64,000 bases of DNA from DATGZX01 sp035296965. GTDB lineage: Bacteria > Planctomycetota > Planctomycetia > Gemmatales > Gemmataceae. Of the stretch, positions 51,888-61,965 are shown piece after piece. The stretch is from assembly GCA_035296965.1 (NCBI GenBank), contig DATGZX010000410.1:1-64000 (forward strand). The letters run 5' to 3'. Every line of letters starts with the position of its first letter. Positions within the stretch are counted from its first letter, which is position 1. The notes below the pieces were generated by a model, which was given only the letters and a program-made list of their open reading frames with translations, was not told the origin of the DNA and ran no database searches. Position numbers and translations under genes: made by a program.

Positions 51888-52943
51888 TCAACCCTCATCG
51901 TAGACTCTCAGTCGCACCGTGACGGGAAAATGGTCGCTGTATCCGCGCGCAGAGCGATCATGCTTATTCCCGAAGCGCCAGGGTCGACGTTTGGCGTCAC
52001 CCGGCCGGACCAAGGTGTTGACCACCTGCGCCGACCCGGGTTCGCAAGCCCAGCCATGCTCATCAAGAAGGCCGGGCGAGACGACAACCTGGTCAAAAGT
52101 GAACCACTTGTTGCCGTAAAAATGCGTGCCGAGATTGGCGCCAGGGTCTTTGTTCGCGAATAGATCGAAGAGGTACGGTCCATCCACTGGATGGAGGACG
52201 CTCTCGAGATTGCCAACGGCATGCAAATGCTTGGTGACGCTAGGCGCCTCGGGCGGATCGTTGAAGTCTCCGCAAATCAGCATATCGACTTTGGGTTCGC
52301 TTTTGTGCATTCCCTTGAAGAGGCCGTAGATTTGGTCGCCATATTTGTCCCGGTGCTCGCCGTGCTCATCGGTAACGCGCGCGGTCCAGTGAGTGACCAA
52401 GACCACCAAATCGTGCCCGCGCACCCCGATGTGGCCTTCGAGAATGCGGAGCCTCGACCCATGCAGCCGTGTGCGGTCCCGCGCAACCGGCAGCCGAGTG
52501 ATGATCGCCGGCGCAATGTGCCTGCCCGCGACCATTTCTTTCATGAGTAGTTTTTCGTAGCGAAGAGAGGGGTCGCTAACTTTTTGGTTAAGCGCTTCCT
52601 GCAACAATTCCGCCGCCCGGACGCTCTCGACCTCCGCTAAGGCGATGATATCCGGTCCCCTGCCATCGTTCAGCTTCATGAGGGCATCGCTTACATGATC
52701 CAGCTTGAGGCGAAGTGCCTCATGGTCCTGGGCAAACCATTCATCGTATTCTTGATCCGCCTTGTTCTCGCGATGATCCAGGCGGTCGCCGAAGAGATTC
52801 TCGACATTCCAAAAGCAGAGGAGATACCCGTCCGAGTCGGCGGGTGGAAGAGGTGCCGGCGCCTGGCAGCAGCCACTGAAGCCGATCACCAGGGCGGCGA
52901 GCGGGGTCGTGAGGCAAAGTGCCTGCAAAAGCCGCTTCAACAT
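51888..52943 (-). CDS. Endonuclease/exonuclease/phosphatase-family lipoprotein
   Basis: 351 residues. A lipoprotein signal ends in GFSGC. All EEP landmarks are visible: FWNVENLFGD (Asn), IIALAEVES (metal Glu), VVLVTHWTA (His), LICGDFNDPPEAP (Asp/Asn) and GYSDHFPVTVRL (catalytic Asp-His). EEP enzymes cleave phosphodiester or phosphomonoester bonds with Mg2+; a secreted lipid-anchored form suggests scavenging of nucleic acid or phospholipid outside the cell. The long 'WNVENLF' subgroup is common in bacteria with no defined substrate. Confidence 0.9.
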   Translation of the reverse strand: MLKRLLQALCLTTPLAALVIGFSGCCQAPAPLPPADSDGYLLCFWNVENLFGDRLDHRENKADQEYDEWFAQDHEALRLKLDHVSDALMKLNDGRGPDIIALAEVESVRAAELLQEALNQKVSDPSLRYEKLLMKEMVAGRHIAPAIITRLPVARDRTRLHGSRLRILEGHIGVRGHDLVVLVTHWTARVTDEHGEHRDKYGDQIYGLFKGMHKSEPKVDMLICGDFNDPPEAPSVTKHLHAVGNLESVLHPVDGPYLFDLFANKDPGANLGTHFYGNKWFTFDQVVVSPGLLDEHGWACEPGSAQVVNTLVRPGDAKRRPWRFGNKHDRSARGYSDHFPVTVRLRVYDEG

Positions 52944-53032
52944 GAATGCCTCTCCTTTTCAATCCATTGAAAGAGCGGCCAAAACGTTCCGAACGATAAG
53001 TCTGTCCCAAGGCGAGCGGCAGCGAGTGTTCT

Positions 53033-53061
53033 CCCCTCTCCCCCGAAGCGGGGGAGAGGGG
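53033..53061. repeat. C-rich hairpin
   Basis: CCCCTCTCCCCC / GGGGGAGAGGGG around GAAGC, with flanks AGGCGAGCGGCAGCGAG and ATTATTACG that also flank the 21.2 kb element in opposite order. It lies between the EEP and CAP genes. Confidence 0.75.
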
Positions 53062-53142
53062 AGATTATTACGTGCCCGACGCCCGTCATCCACCGGGACT
53101 GTCAGATGACGCTCAAGGCGTCGGCACCCATTCAACACGCTT

Positions 53143-53643
53143 TCAGCGACGTTTTCGCGGGGTCCCGAAAACTTGCGTGTAGTAGACCTGTTTATTATCT
53201 CCTCGGACAATGCCAATGCCGATTTCGGTGTATTTCCCCTGGAGAATGTTGGCCCGATGCGGAGGAGATTGCATCCAGTTTTTCATGACCATCTCCAGGG
53301 ACCAATTGAATGCAGTCGCGATGTTTTCCCCCGCGGAAGAGAGGCGATATCCCGCTGCTTCGACGCGTTGGGCGGGGTTCTTGCCATCAAGAACATGCTC
53401 CATTTTGCCCTTTTTTGCCATATTGGCCGAGTGTGCCCGGGCAACCTCGAAGAGCACCTTGTTGGCTTTGAGAGGAGGAAGGTTCTCCTTCTTGCGGGCA
53501 GCGTTCGTCAGATCGAGGAGAGACTGCTCATCGTCGGAGAGCTCTAGCTTCTTCGCTTTCGTTTCGCTTTTCTCATCATCCGCGACGATCCCCGTTGTGC
53601 AAACTGCAAGGACGAGAAAGACCCCTGAAAACTTGGCAAGCAT
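53143..53643 (-). CDS. CAP-domain (SCP/PR-1) secreted protein
   Basis: 166 residues from ATG 53643, with GAGGT just upstream and a signal peptide (MLAKFSGVFLVLAVCTTGIV). After a charged linker the CAP domain begins: LLDLTNAARKKENLPPLKAN, VARAHSANMAKKGKMEHVLD with the CAP His, SAGENIATAF with the Glu, and NWMQSPPHRANILQGKYTEI. Bacterial CAP proteins are extracellular and largely unexplained; some bind lipids or act in spore coats. The C-terminus is basic (TPRKRR). Confidence 0.9.
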   Translation of the reverse strand: MLAKFSGVFLVLAVCTTGIVADDEKSETKAKKLELSDDEQSLLDLTNAARKKENLPPLKANKVLFEVARAHSANMAKKGKMEHVLDGKNPAQRVEAAGYRLSSAGENIATAFNWSLEMVMKNWMQSPPHRANILQGKYTEIGIGIVRGDNKQVYYTQVFGTPRKRR

Positions 53644-53812
53644 AGAGACCTCCAGCGGCTGGTGGGCGGTCGTCCCCAATGGCACCATTCTACCCTTCCT
53701 GTCCGAGATTGGGATGCCTTCTTCAACTGCAGGATGACCCGCATTGACCGAGGATCAAGACTCTGGCATCATGCCGCAGCTTGACCTCGCTCATCGTGCG
53801 CACGGAGGCGCC

Positions 53813-55534
53813 ATGCGACATATCGATGCGGACCCTGTTCGCGATCAGAATGAAATCTCTCGCGGACTCCCCCAGAACTTCTCCGCCTGGCCGCCGTTCC
53901 TTTGGTCACATGTGCTCTTTCCTGGAAGCGTCACCGCCGTGGGACCTTTCCGGTGGCGATCCCTGCTGTTACTGATTCTGTTGCCGGGCGTACTCCTTTA
54001 CGGCTGCCTCTCGTTTCATCTTTTCGAGCCCGATGAGGGTCGCTATGCGGAAATCCCCCGAGAAATGCTGAATCGGGGAGATTGGATCGTGCCCTACCTG
54101 GAGGGCGAGCCGTACCTCGACAAACCTCCGATGCTTTACTGGCTGGTGGAGTTGAGCTATCGCCTGTTCGGGGTGCACGACTGGTCCGCACGCCTGGTTC
54201 CCGCGCTGGCAGTGCACGGCTGTATCCTTCTGACTTACCTCTTTGGTCGGCGAATCCTTGGGGAACGGGCCGCGTTCTGGGGAGGCCTCCTCTTGAGCCT
54301 GGCGCCTGGTCTCTCGAGCATTGGCCGGCTCCTCGTGATGGACGGCCTCTTGAGTTTTTGGACCACCCTTGCCCTCTTCGCGGGCTTTGAAAGCGTGCGG
54401 GGCGACAAGCTTCGCTGGACCTGGGGTCTCCTCGCCGCCGTCGCCTGCGGCCTTGGGATTCTTACGAAGGGCCCTGTAGCGATCCTGCTGCTTTTACCAC
54501 CGCTCTGGATTTACCGCTGGCTGACCGGCAGATCGTGTCAGGTTGGCTGGCGAGCTCTGCTGGTGTTCGTGCTCGTCACCACTGGAATTGCCGCTCCGTG
54601 GTATATCGCCATCTGCGTCCGCTTGCCGGCGTTCGCCTATCATTTCCTGTGGCAACACAACGTCGTTCGTTTCCTGGCGCCGTTCGATCACCAGCGGCCG
54701 ATTTGGTTCTATGCTCCCATTTTGTTGCTGGGACTCTTGCCAGGGACGCTCGCGGCTTTCCCCTTTCTCCGATTCCTTGCTTCGAGCAATGAGGAGACAC
54801 GTCGGCGCCGCTGCCCAGCATTGGGCTTTGCGCTCCTGGGCGGCATTTGGTGCATCTTCTTTTTCTCCCTTTCGGGCTGCAAGCTGCCCACGTACATCCT
54901 GCCGGCGTTTCCGCCACTCGCCCTGGCACTTGGATACTACCTGGCCCAAAGTCATTGGGAACGCACAGCCTGGCCCAAGATTTTCGGCGGAACAGCCTTC
55001 CTCATCCTGTTCGTCGGCCACAACGTCGTACTCCCGTGGTATGCGCATTATCGCGCTCCGATGAGCCGGCTCGCCGAGATCAAGGATTACTGTTCAGACC
55101 TGCAAACAGCCCTGGTGTGCTACCCGCGCAACTGCGATTCGATGGCCTTCTATCTTGAGCGCGACAGTTTACTCAACTATCGAAGCAAGCAGACGAATGA
55201 CCTCGTCCGCTTCATGCAAGAGCGCCCGCGTACCCTCCTCTTGCTCACGCACCGGCATTCCTTACAAAGCCTGCGCTATGCCCTTCCTCCCGACCTGCGC
55301 GTCGTGGAGCAGAAACACTTCGGGCTTACTCCCATCGCATGCCTGCCGGATGGACTCGCCGAAAAGTTGACCTGGCTGATGGGAGAAACGTCCCTGGGCC
55401 TTTGCGATTTTGCAGTCATCGAGCATTGTCAACCGGCGCCCGCCGCGTTGACCAAGCATGAAATGCAGGATGAAGAAAGAACGCAGACAAAACTCGACGC
55501 GGAATCGTCCTTCCTGCAACTGCCTCCCGAATAA
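53813..55534 (+). CDS. ArnT/GT39-like membrane glycosyltransferase
   Basis: About 573 residues from ATG 53813, preceded by GGAGG 4 nt away (longer frames begin at 53744 or 53771). The first membrane helix (SLLLLILLPGVLLYGCL) is followed by the loop FEPDEGRYAEIPREMLNRGD, with the acidic residues that bind the lipid-linked sugar in ArnT and PMT enzymes. Then come EGEPYLDKPPMLYWLVELSY and about ten more helices, with a soluble tail after about 420. GT39/ArnT enzymes move a sugar from polyprenyl phosphate to lipid A or protein. Acceptor unknown. Confidence 0.88.
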   Translation: MRHIDADPVRDQNEISRGLPQNFSAWPPFLWSHVLFPGSVTAVGPFRWRSLLLLILLPGVLLYGCLSFHLFEPDEGRYAEIPREMLNRGDWIVPYLEGEPYLDKPPMLYWLVELSYRLFGVHDWSARLVPALAVHGCILLTYLFGRRILGERAAFWGGLLLSLAPGLSSIGRLLVMDGLLSFWTTLALFAGFESVRGDKLRWTWGLLAAVACGLGILTKGPVAILLLLPPLWIYRWLTGRSCQVGWRALLVFVLVTTGIAAPWYIAICVRLPAFAYHFLWQHNVVRFLAPFDHQRPIWFYAPILLLGLLPGTLAAFPFLRFLASSNEETRRRRCPALGFALLGGIWCIFFFSLSGCKLPTYILPAFPPLALALGYYLAQSHWERTAWPKIFGGTAFLILFVGHNVVLPWYAHYRAPMSRLAEIKDYCSDLQTALVCYPRNCDSMAFYLERDSLLNYRSKQTNDLVRFMQERPRTLLLLTHRHSLQSLRYALPPDLRVVEQKHFGLTPIACLPDGLAEKLTWLMGETSLGLCDFAVIEHCQPAPAALTKHEMQDEERTQTKLDAESSFLQLPPE

Positions 55535-55574
55535 GCGGAAGTCTCTCCCTTCGCCAATCCGGCTTCATTCTCTT

Positions 55575-55601
55575 GTGGCTCAAGCTGCCAGCTTGAGCTA
55601 C
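55575..55601. repeat. Short palindrome
   Basis: Arms GTGGCTCAAGCTG / CAGCTTGAGCTAC, nearly perfect, related to the 13.5 kb palindromes. It lies in the 170-bp gap between the glycosyltransferase and the PVC heme protein. Confidence 0.7.
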
Positions 55602-55705
55602 TACCGAATAAGGTGGAGATTTCAATCTCGCGCCAGGTATACTGAGATTTCGTCTGCCGACCTTCCCGCCGCGCCCTGCCCGCATGCACGGAGATCCACG
55701 TCATC

Positions 55706-58700
55706 ATGAAACATTGGCCATTCCTTGGCTCACTGGGCCTACTCGTTTGCTGTTTGATAGCCGGCCACACTCAGGTTCCCCCGGAGAAGGCGGTTTCCAC
55801 ATTCAAAGTTGCCGAGGGCCTGGAACTCTCGCTCTGGGCGTCGGAGCCGCTGTTCGTCAATCCAACCTGCATCGACATCGACCATAGGGGCCGCGTCTGG
55901 GTGTGCGAGTCGGTCAACTATCGGCACAAGCTGCACAACCAGCCGCCCCGGCGTCCGGAAGGTGATCGCATCGTCATCCTCGAGGATAGTCACGGCACGG
56001 GGAGAGCGGACAAGGCGACCACCTTCTATCAATCGAAAGAGACCCTGGCTCCGCTGGGCATCGCAGTTGCCAAGGATCCGGTCGGGCCAGGGTACAAGGT
56101 CTTCGTTTGCCAGTCTCCGGATATTCTCCTTTTCGAAGATAAGGATGGGGACGGGAAGGCCGACGGGCCGCCTCGAAAGCTTTTGAGCGGCTTTCGCGGT
56201 ATCGACCACGACCATGGAGTGCATGGGATTTCGATCGGACCGGACGGCAGGCTCTATTTCAGTATCGGCGACCAGGGCGTAGCGGGACTCGTCGACAAGC
56301 ATGGCAAAACCTGGACGACGAATCAGACGGATTGCCGGGCCGGCACCATCTGGCGGTGCGATCTTGACGGCAAGAACCTGGAGCTGATTGCCCACAATTT
56401 CCGGAACGAATACGAGCCGTGCGTGGACAGCTTCGGCACTGTGTTTGTCTCGGACAACGATGACGACGGCAATCAGCAGACGCGGATTTGCTACGTCATG
56501 CCCGGCGGGAACTACGGCTATTGGCCGCGGGGCCCCGGCCAGAGCCACTGGCACGAAGAGCATCCTGGAGTTGTGCCAAAGATTCTGCGGACTTACTTCG
56601 GCTCGCCGACCGGAATTTGCGTCTATGAAGGAGCGCTTTTGCCCAAGAAATACCAAGGACAATTGCTGCACACGGATGCCGGCCCACGTCAGCTACGTTG
56701 TTATCATCTGACGCCTGAAGGCGCCTCCTATGCCGTGGAACGCGAAGACATCGTGACGAGCACGGACAACTGGTTCAGGCCTTCGGACGTCTGTGTCGCT
56801 CCCGATGGCAGTGTACTCATTGCGGACTGGTACGATCCAGGCGTCGGTGGGCATGGCATGGGCGACACGACTCGTGGTCGAATCTTCCGCTTGGCACCCA
56901 AGGGAGCGGTCTTGAAGACTCCAGGCGTGGAGTTGGGAACCAGTGCTGGCATTCTGGCAGCTTTGGCATCGCCCGCGCTCTCGGTGCGTTCGATGGCAAT
57001 GGCGAAACTCGAAAGCATGGCCAAGGAAAGCTCGGCGGAATCCAGCAAAGAGGTCGCCTCGGTCATCGAGGCCGCCCTCAATCAGAAGGAGAATCCCTGG
57101 CTGCGGGCGCGTGCCCTGTGGCAAGCGGCCCGACTCCACGTTGGCCTCGATCACGTTTACGCTGCCGTGCGCGATCCGGATCCCCGCTTTCGTGTTCAAT
57201 CCCTACGGCTCCTCCAGGAGTATCTGCGCGAGCGCTGGAACGGAGCGCTGGAACTCGCCATCAATGATCCCTCTCCGGCTGTGCGCCGCGAAGCACTGCT
57301 GCTTCTCCGCAATGAGCCCGCAGACAAGGCCAAGCCTGCCATCTACCGACTCGCCAGAGGATACGACGGCCAGGACCGCTTCTACCTGGAGGCAATTGGC
57401 ATCGCTGTCGGCCAGGACAAGGTCCGCCGGGAATCGATCCTTTCCAACTTCGAAGAGGAGTTCCCGCAATGGGACGAGAAGACAGCCAAGCTGATCTGGG
57501 AGTTTCGCCCACCCAAGGTTTTGCCGAGGTTGGTCGAGCGCGTTACCGACAAGAACTTGCCGATTTCGCAGCGAAGCCAGATCGTGGGCATCATCGCCAG
57601 CGCGGAGGGGCCGGAGGCCGGCGTCTCCCTGCTGAAGATTCTGCAGCAGGACGTATCCCAGGATGTGCGGGAACCAATCATCGAGAATCTCAAGCTTTTC
57701 CTTCCCTCCAAATGGCGTTCGCTGCGGCAGAGTCCGGAACTTGGCCGCGTCATCGAGCAGCTTCTCTCTCAACCACAGACGCGCACGCTCGCCCTGGCAC
57801 TGATTGTTGCCGCAGAGAAGACGTCCGCCTGTAACGCAGTAACTCAGATCGCCATGGACGACAGGCAATTGACAACGGTCCGCCTCGCAGCGCTCAATGC
57901 ACTAGGATCGCTGCCGGCCACGGAAGCAGTGCAGGGCCTTGGCGAACTCATCAAGAATTCCGGCCAGCCCTTCGCGCTTCGCAACGAAGCAGTGCAATCA
58001 CTGGGATTGCTGGCCCAGAGGAAGCCGACTCAACCCGCTACGCGCGCGGCGCTGGTATCCCTCCAATTGATGGCCAGCGCCAATGATCAGGATCTCGCTG
58101 TGCGCCAAGCAGCGCTGACGGCGTTGGCCGGCAGCCGGAATGGTTCGATCTGGCTGCTGCAGTCCGGCAGTAAAGGCATTCTTGCCGGTACTTTGAAGGC
58201 CGACGCGGGGCGCTTGCTGCGCAACAGCCCGTACCAGGACCTGCGCAAGCAAGCGCTGGTCGCATTTCCAGCGCCCGGCAAGCTTGACCCAAAGAAGCTG
58301 CCAGCCTTGCCCAGGCTCGTCCAACGGACGGGAAATTCCCTGCGCGGCAAAGAACTGATGACTGCCAGCCTCAAGAATGATTTGCAATGCATGAAGTGCC
58401 ATCGCATCCGCGGAGCGGGTGGCAGCGTTGGCCCAGATCTCTCCGTCGTCGGCAAGAAGGCCAGCCGTGAGAATCTGTTCGAATCGATTCTTTTCCCAAG
58501 TAAAGCCATCGCGGACCAATACGTAACCTGGGTTGTTGAAACCAAAAAAGGCATCCCTCTCACAGGCTTGATCGTCGAAGAAACCGGCGATCACATCATT
58601 CTCCGGGACGGCAATGCCAAGGACACACGTGTTGAAAAAAGCGAGATCGAAACGCGCGCCAAGAGCCCGAACTCACTCATGCCCAACGACCTGCTTGCAT

Positions 58701-59248
58701 ACATGACAGAAGACGACCTGGTGGACATCGTCGAGTACCTTTTCGGACTGAAGTCCTCGGCCTTAACGCTCGAGAATTGGCATATCGCCGGACCTTTTGA
58801 CAACGGAGACAATGATGAGGGAATTGACCGAGTTTTCCCACCGGAGAAACAGATCGATTTGAAGGCCAGATACACCGGCAAATCTGGTCCTGTTGGCTGG
58901 CGCACCGTAGGCGCCGGGCCGCAAGGCTATGTCGACCTCCAGGAATTCCTGGCCGGGGATTCGAATAATGTGGTGTCCTATCTCTATCGCGAGATCGAAT
59001 CGCCCGGCGACCAGGAGACGGCCATATCCCTGGGTACCGATGATTGCGCCAAACTCTGGATCAACGGCAAGCTTGTGTACACCAATCGCAGCCACCGCGC
59101 AGCGGCCCCCGAGCAAGACATGGTCAAGAGCAGATTGAAGAAGGGCAGGAACCAGATTTTGTTGAAAATCAATAATGGCGACGGGCCGCACGGCTTTTAC
59201 ATGACATTCGTCGCGGAACAGGACTTGAAAGGGCTAACGGAGAAGTAG
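55706..59248 (+). CDS. PVC-type heme-binding/HEAT membrane-bound dehydrogenase-like protein
   Basis: 1,180 residues with a signal peptide (MKHWPFLGSLGLLVCCLIAG). Domain 1 (about 30-410) is the TIGR02604 dehydrogenase-type propeller (FKVAEGLELSLWASEPLFVN, GISIGPDGRLYFSIGDQG, TDNWFRPSDVCVAPDGSVLI, ADWYDPGVGGHGMGD). HEAT-like helices fill about 410-870. C895-x-x-C898-H899 (LQCMKCHRI, then GGSVGPDLSVVGKKASRENL) is the TIGR02603 heme c domain. A C-terminal beta-sandwich follows (WHIAGPFDNGDNDEG, SLGTDDCAKLWINGKLVY). It is a hallmark planctomycete envelope protein, probably oxidising sugars or alcohols. Confidence 0.93.
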   Translation: MKHWPFLGSLGLLVCCLIAGHTQVPPEKAVSTFKVAEGLELSLWASEPLFVNPTCIDIDHRGRVWVCESVNYRHKLHNQPPRRPEGDRIVILEDSHGTGRADKATTFYQSKETLAPLGIAVAKDPVGPGYKVFVCQSPDILLFEDKDGDGKADGPPRKLLSGFRGIDHDHGVHGISIGPDGRLYFSIGDQGVAGLVDKHGKTWTTNQTDCRAGTIWRCDLDGKNLELIAHNFRNEYEPCVDSFGTVFVSDNDDDGNQQTRICYVMPGGNYGYWPRGPGQSHWHEEHPGVVPKILRTYFGSPTGICVYEGALLPKKYQGQLLHTDAGPRQLRCYHLTPEGASYAVEREDIVTSTDNWFRPSDVCVAPDGSVLIADWYDPGVGGHGMGDTTRGRIFRLAPKGAVLKTPGVELGTSAGILAALASPALSVRSMAMAKLESMAKESSAESSKEVASVIEAALNQKENPWLRARALWQAARLHVGLDHVYAAVRDPDPRFRVQSLRLLQEYLRERWNGALELAINDPSPAVRREALLLLRNEPADKAKPAIYRLARGYDGQDRFYLEAIGIAVGQDKVRRESILSNFEEEFPQWDEKTAKLIWEFRPPKVLPRLVERVTDKNLPISQRSQIVGIIASAEGPEAGVSLLKILQQDVSQDVREPIIENLKLFLPSKWRSLRQSPELGRVIEQLLSQPQTRTLALALIVAAEKTSACNAVTQIAMDDRQLTTVRLAALNALGSLPATEAVQGLGELIKNSGQPFALRNEAVQSLGLLAQRKPTQPATRAALVSLQLMASANDQDLAVRQAALTALAGSRNGSIWLLQSGSKGILAGTLKADAGRLLRNSPYQDLRKQALVAFPAPGKLDPKKLPALPRLVQRTGNSLRGKELMTASLKNDLQCMKCHRIRGAGGSVGPDLSVVGKKASRENLFESILFPSKAIADQYVTWVVETKKGIPLTGLIVEETGDHIILRDGNAKDTRVEKSEIETRAKSPNSLMPNDLLAYMTEDDLVDIVEYLFGLKSSALTLENWHIAGPFDNGDNDEGIDRVFPPEKQIDLKARYTGKSGPVGWRTVGAGPQGYVDLQEFLAGDSNNVVSYLYREIESPGDQETAISLGTDDCAKLWINGKLVYTNRSHRAAAPEQDMVKSRLKKGRNQILLKINNGDGPHGFYMTFVAEQDLKGLTEK

Positions 59249-59257
59249 CTCGAAGGG

Positions 59258-61123
59258 CTATTCGCCATTGTCTTCCTCAGGGCCGTCTTCTTCCTTGATC
59301 TGATTCTCCGCAGGTGATTGCAGTCCGAGGTAGCTGCGTGCCTTCAGGCACGCCTGCATCAAGTATTTGCGCGTGGCCCGATTGTCAGCCAACAGCTCGC
59401 GATTCAAGACCTGAGGGGCATCGACGCCAATGTCGATCGGCCGCCGCCAATCGATTCGCTTCCGAACCATTGGCGGGCTGCCGCAATGCGACGTGAAGCT
59501 GCCCCAGCCTCCTTCGATCCAACAGGCAACGACAGGCGTATCCGGTCTCTGGCTGAGGATGCGCCATATTCCCTGACCGAATGGGTGCAAAAGTTGTTCC
59601 GGGCGGCGCTTCACGAACCCTTCCGGAAAAATGACCAGGCAGCCTCCCTTGTCCAGGACCTCGATCCCCAGGTCCAGCTCGGGTGCCTCGCGCCGAAAAC
59701 TCGATGCCTGAACTCGGATCGCATGGACGACTTTCTCCATGAGGAGCCTGAGAATGGGTAAGTCGTAAAACACACTGGTCATCATGGGAGTCACTTGACG
59801 GGGCGTGACCTTGGCCAACCAAAGGGGATCGAACCAGGCGGCGTGATTGGCAATGATGAGCACGGGACCTTGCCTCGGAAGGGCTTCAAAACCTGGCCCA
59901 TGCACTTTCACCCGGTAGAAGGGCCAAAGAATGATCTCCGAAAGCTGTTCGAGTGCCTCGCGGAGAAAAGCGTACCACGCCCAGGCAGTGGCCGCCGCAA
60001 CGAGGAGAAACAGACTCCAAAGAGCTGCCGTCGCTGTCACGACCTGTTGTCCAATCAAGGAGGCCAGCAGCCCGCTGAGTGCAAGCGTGACCGCAATGCC
60101 GACAGCATTCATCAGAGCCGCGCCATTGCCGCGTGCATCGGCGAGCAGACCCGAGAGATAATTCGCAGCCAGAGGCACGGATATGAGGCCAGCTGCCAGG
60201 CCAAGCAGCAAGCATGGCCAGCGCGCGTCGGCGCCCGTCGCCTCACCAACGACCCCAGCAACCAAGAGCGTTGCACCATAGGGGACCAGCCCGAGAGCGC
60301 GCAGGAGATGGCCTTGGGCCCCTGCCAGCAACGATCCTGCCATAGCGCCGCCGCACCCAAGGATCAATTCCCAGAACAGTGCACCACGGCGCTCCGAGGG
60401 TTCTGAATCAGGTATCCTCAGTACTGAAATCACAAACGCGGAAATCGCCACGGCAAGAAGGACTACAAGGGCCAAAAGATATTTTCGAGACTGACGATCC
60501 CTTGCAATCGCTACGGCATCGCTCAAGAAGAAGGAAACGGCCCTTGTCCACCCAACCCGCCGGCATGCATCCGACGCGAATTGGTTGAAGAGTGCGGCAA
60601 GCAAACTGGCAATATTCAAGCCAAGCACTACGGCAATGGCAGATGAAACATTCCAACCGAGAAGAACGCCCGCGGCCAGCCCAGCCCAGACAGCCGAACC
60701 GATCGCAGCTGTGACTCGGCCAGGCGGTAGTCGAGAATCGCGCGCGACGGCCGGGACGAGGCCAAAGACTGCCGCCCAGTATACGGCCGCTCCACTACCC
60801 GCCAGCGCCAACCCTAATCTCACGACGAAGTCATTGCCGGCCCCACTCATCCCGAGAATCACGAGTGCCGTCGCAGGCAGGCACCAGGCCGCCGCAACCA
60901 CCAGCACCCTGCGCTTGGGAAAGCTATTGCTAATTGCCCCAATGAGGAGTGCCAGCAGGACGGCGGGCGCTATGAAGAAAGGAACAGCCTGGCCCCAGAA
61001 GCAGTCATCCGCGGATTGCCGAGTGGCCTGCCGCGCCACGAGGACACACAAGCACGCATCCGCTGCGATTCTGGTGAACAATGTAATCCACAACGCCAGC
61101 AAATGCCCGCAAGGGCCATTCAT
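59258..61123 (-). CDS. MFS-like transporter fused to a PlsC-type acyltransferase
   Basis: About 621 residues from ATG 61123 (MNGPCGHLLALWITLFTRIA), where the first membrane helix begins; the frame extends to a TTG at 61324 with 67 poorly conserved residues. Around 12 membrane helices (to about 390) are of MFS type. Then an LPLAT domain: IIANHAAWFDPLW (NHx4D), VIFPEGFVKRRPEQ (FPEG) and VVACWIEGGWGS. The order resembles the LplT-Aas lysophospholipid flippase/acyltransferase. Likely role: import and re-acylation of lysophospholipids. Confidence 0.87.
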   Translation of the reverse strand: MNGPCGHLLALWITLFTRIAADACLCVLVARQATRQSADDCFWGQAVPFFIAPAVLLALLIGAISNSFPKRRVLVVAAAWCLPATALVILGMSGAGNDFVVRLGLALAGSGAAVYWAAVFGLVPAVARDSRLPPGRVTAAIGSAVWAGLAAGVLLGWNVSSAIAVVLGLNIASLLAALFNQFASDACRRVGWTRAVSFFLSDAVAIARDRQSRKYLLALVVLLAVAISAFVISVLRIPDSEPSERRGALFWELILGCGGAMAGSLLAGAQGHLLRALGLVPYGATLLVAGVVGEATGADARWPCLLLGLAAGLISVPLAANYLSGLLADARGNGAALMNAVGIAVTLALSGLLASLIGQQVVTATAALWSLFLLVAAATAWAWYAFLREALEQLSEIILWPFYRVKVHGPGFEALPRQGPVLIIANHAAWFDPLWLAKVTPRQVTPMMTSVFYDLPILRLLMEKVVHAIRVQASSFRREAPELDLGIEVLDKGGCLVIFPEGFVKRRPEQLLHPFGQGIWRILSQRPDTPVVACWIEGGWGSFTSHCGSPPMVRKRIDWRRPIDIGVDAPQVLNRELLADNRATRKYLMQACLKARSYLGLQSPAENQIKEEDGPEEDNGE

Positions 61124-61382
61124 GCGAATGCCGACGCCTTTTTGCCCTGGACCCTCGAATCGCACGGTGAGACTCGCTAATCCTTGTTTCGACAATGCCT
61201 TGCAGTGCATGCGTGTCAAGAAAGCATCCCGCGAAAGAATTAGCAAGAGAGCCTGCTCTGATGGCGTGATGCAATTCGCGCATTTTGTGCCCTTTGTCCA
61301 GACGCTTGCCTCTGCGATGCTCAATGGGTAAGGTCAAGAAGACTTTGGAATCCATTTGTCGCTCGCGCCAAGGAACCAACCC

Positions 61383-61895
61383 ATGTTTTGCTCCAATCGG
61401 TCAATCATCCCGGCCTTCACCGTGATCGCAAGCCTTCTCGTCGCGCCCTCGGTTCGAGCCGTAGCTCCCGAAATCAAGGACGATGGGAAGTTCTTTAGTG
61501 CCGAAGCCGTCAAGAAGGCAAACAAGGAGATTCGTGAGATCGAGCGCAAGTTCGGCATGGACCTGCTGATCGAAACCTTCGCGGGCGTGCCGGGCGACCA
61601 GGCTGCCAAAGTCAAAGCGATGTCTGCCGAGGAACGCGCCAAGTTCTTCCGCAACTGGTCGGTGGACAGGGCGGAAGCGGCGGTGGTCAACGGCGTCTAC
61701 ATCATGGTCGTCAAAGACCCCCCGCGTTTGGAAATCGAGATCACGCCGAAAGCACGGGCTGCCTTAAACAACGACGCCTTCGAGAAACTTCGCAGTGGGC
61801 TTCTGAAGAAGTTTCGCGACAAGCATTTCGATGAGGGTTTGGCCGAGGCGGTGAGCTTCGTGAAGGAGAGATTTGCAGCTGTTGAATCAAAATGA
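61383..61895 (+). CDS. TPM-domain secreted protein
   Basis: 170 residues from ATG 61383 (AAGGA upstream) with a signal peptide (IIPAFTVIASLLVAPSVRAV). KDDGKFFSAEAVKKANKEIR opens a TPM fold, followed by ERKFGMDLLIETFAG, NGVYIMVVKDPPRLEIEITP and a basic C-terminal helix. TPM domains occur in PSII repair proteins and in bacterial envelope proteins with phosphatase or chaperone roles; the role here is not known. There is no C-terminal membrane anchor. REP and D-type hairpins follow the stop. Confidence 0.7.
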   Translation: MFCSNRSIIPAFTVIASLLVAPSVRAVAPEIKDDGKFFSAEAVKKANKEIREIERKFGMDLLIETFAGVPGDQAAKVKAMSAEERAKFFRNWSVDRAEAAVVNGVYIMVVKDPPRLEIEITPKARAALNNDAFEKLRSGLLKKFRDKHFDEGLAEAVSFVKERFAAVESK

Positions 61896-61897
61896 AC

Positions 61898-61960
61898 AAA
61901 AAGGGGACGCATCTTATTATTGTTGGCCTGCGGGGAGGACAAATAGATGCGTCCCCTTTT
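61898..61960. repeat. Inverted REP pair (BIME-like)
   Basis: CAAAAAGGGGACGCATCT (61898-61915) and AGATGCGTCCCCTTTTG (61945-61961) form near-perfect 16-bp arms around a 29-nt spacer, the same REP core as the RAYT loci at 27.9-31.9 kb but with no transposase between them. Confidence 0.82.
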
Positions 61961-61965
61961 GCACC

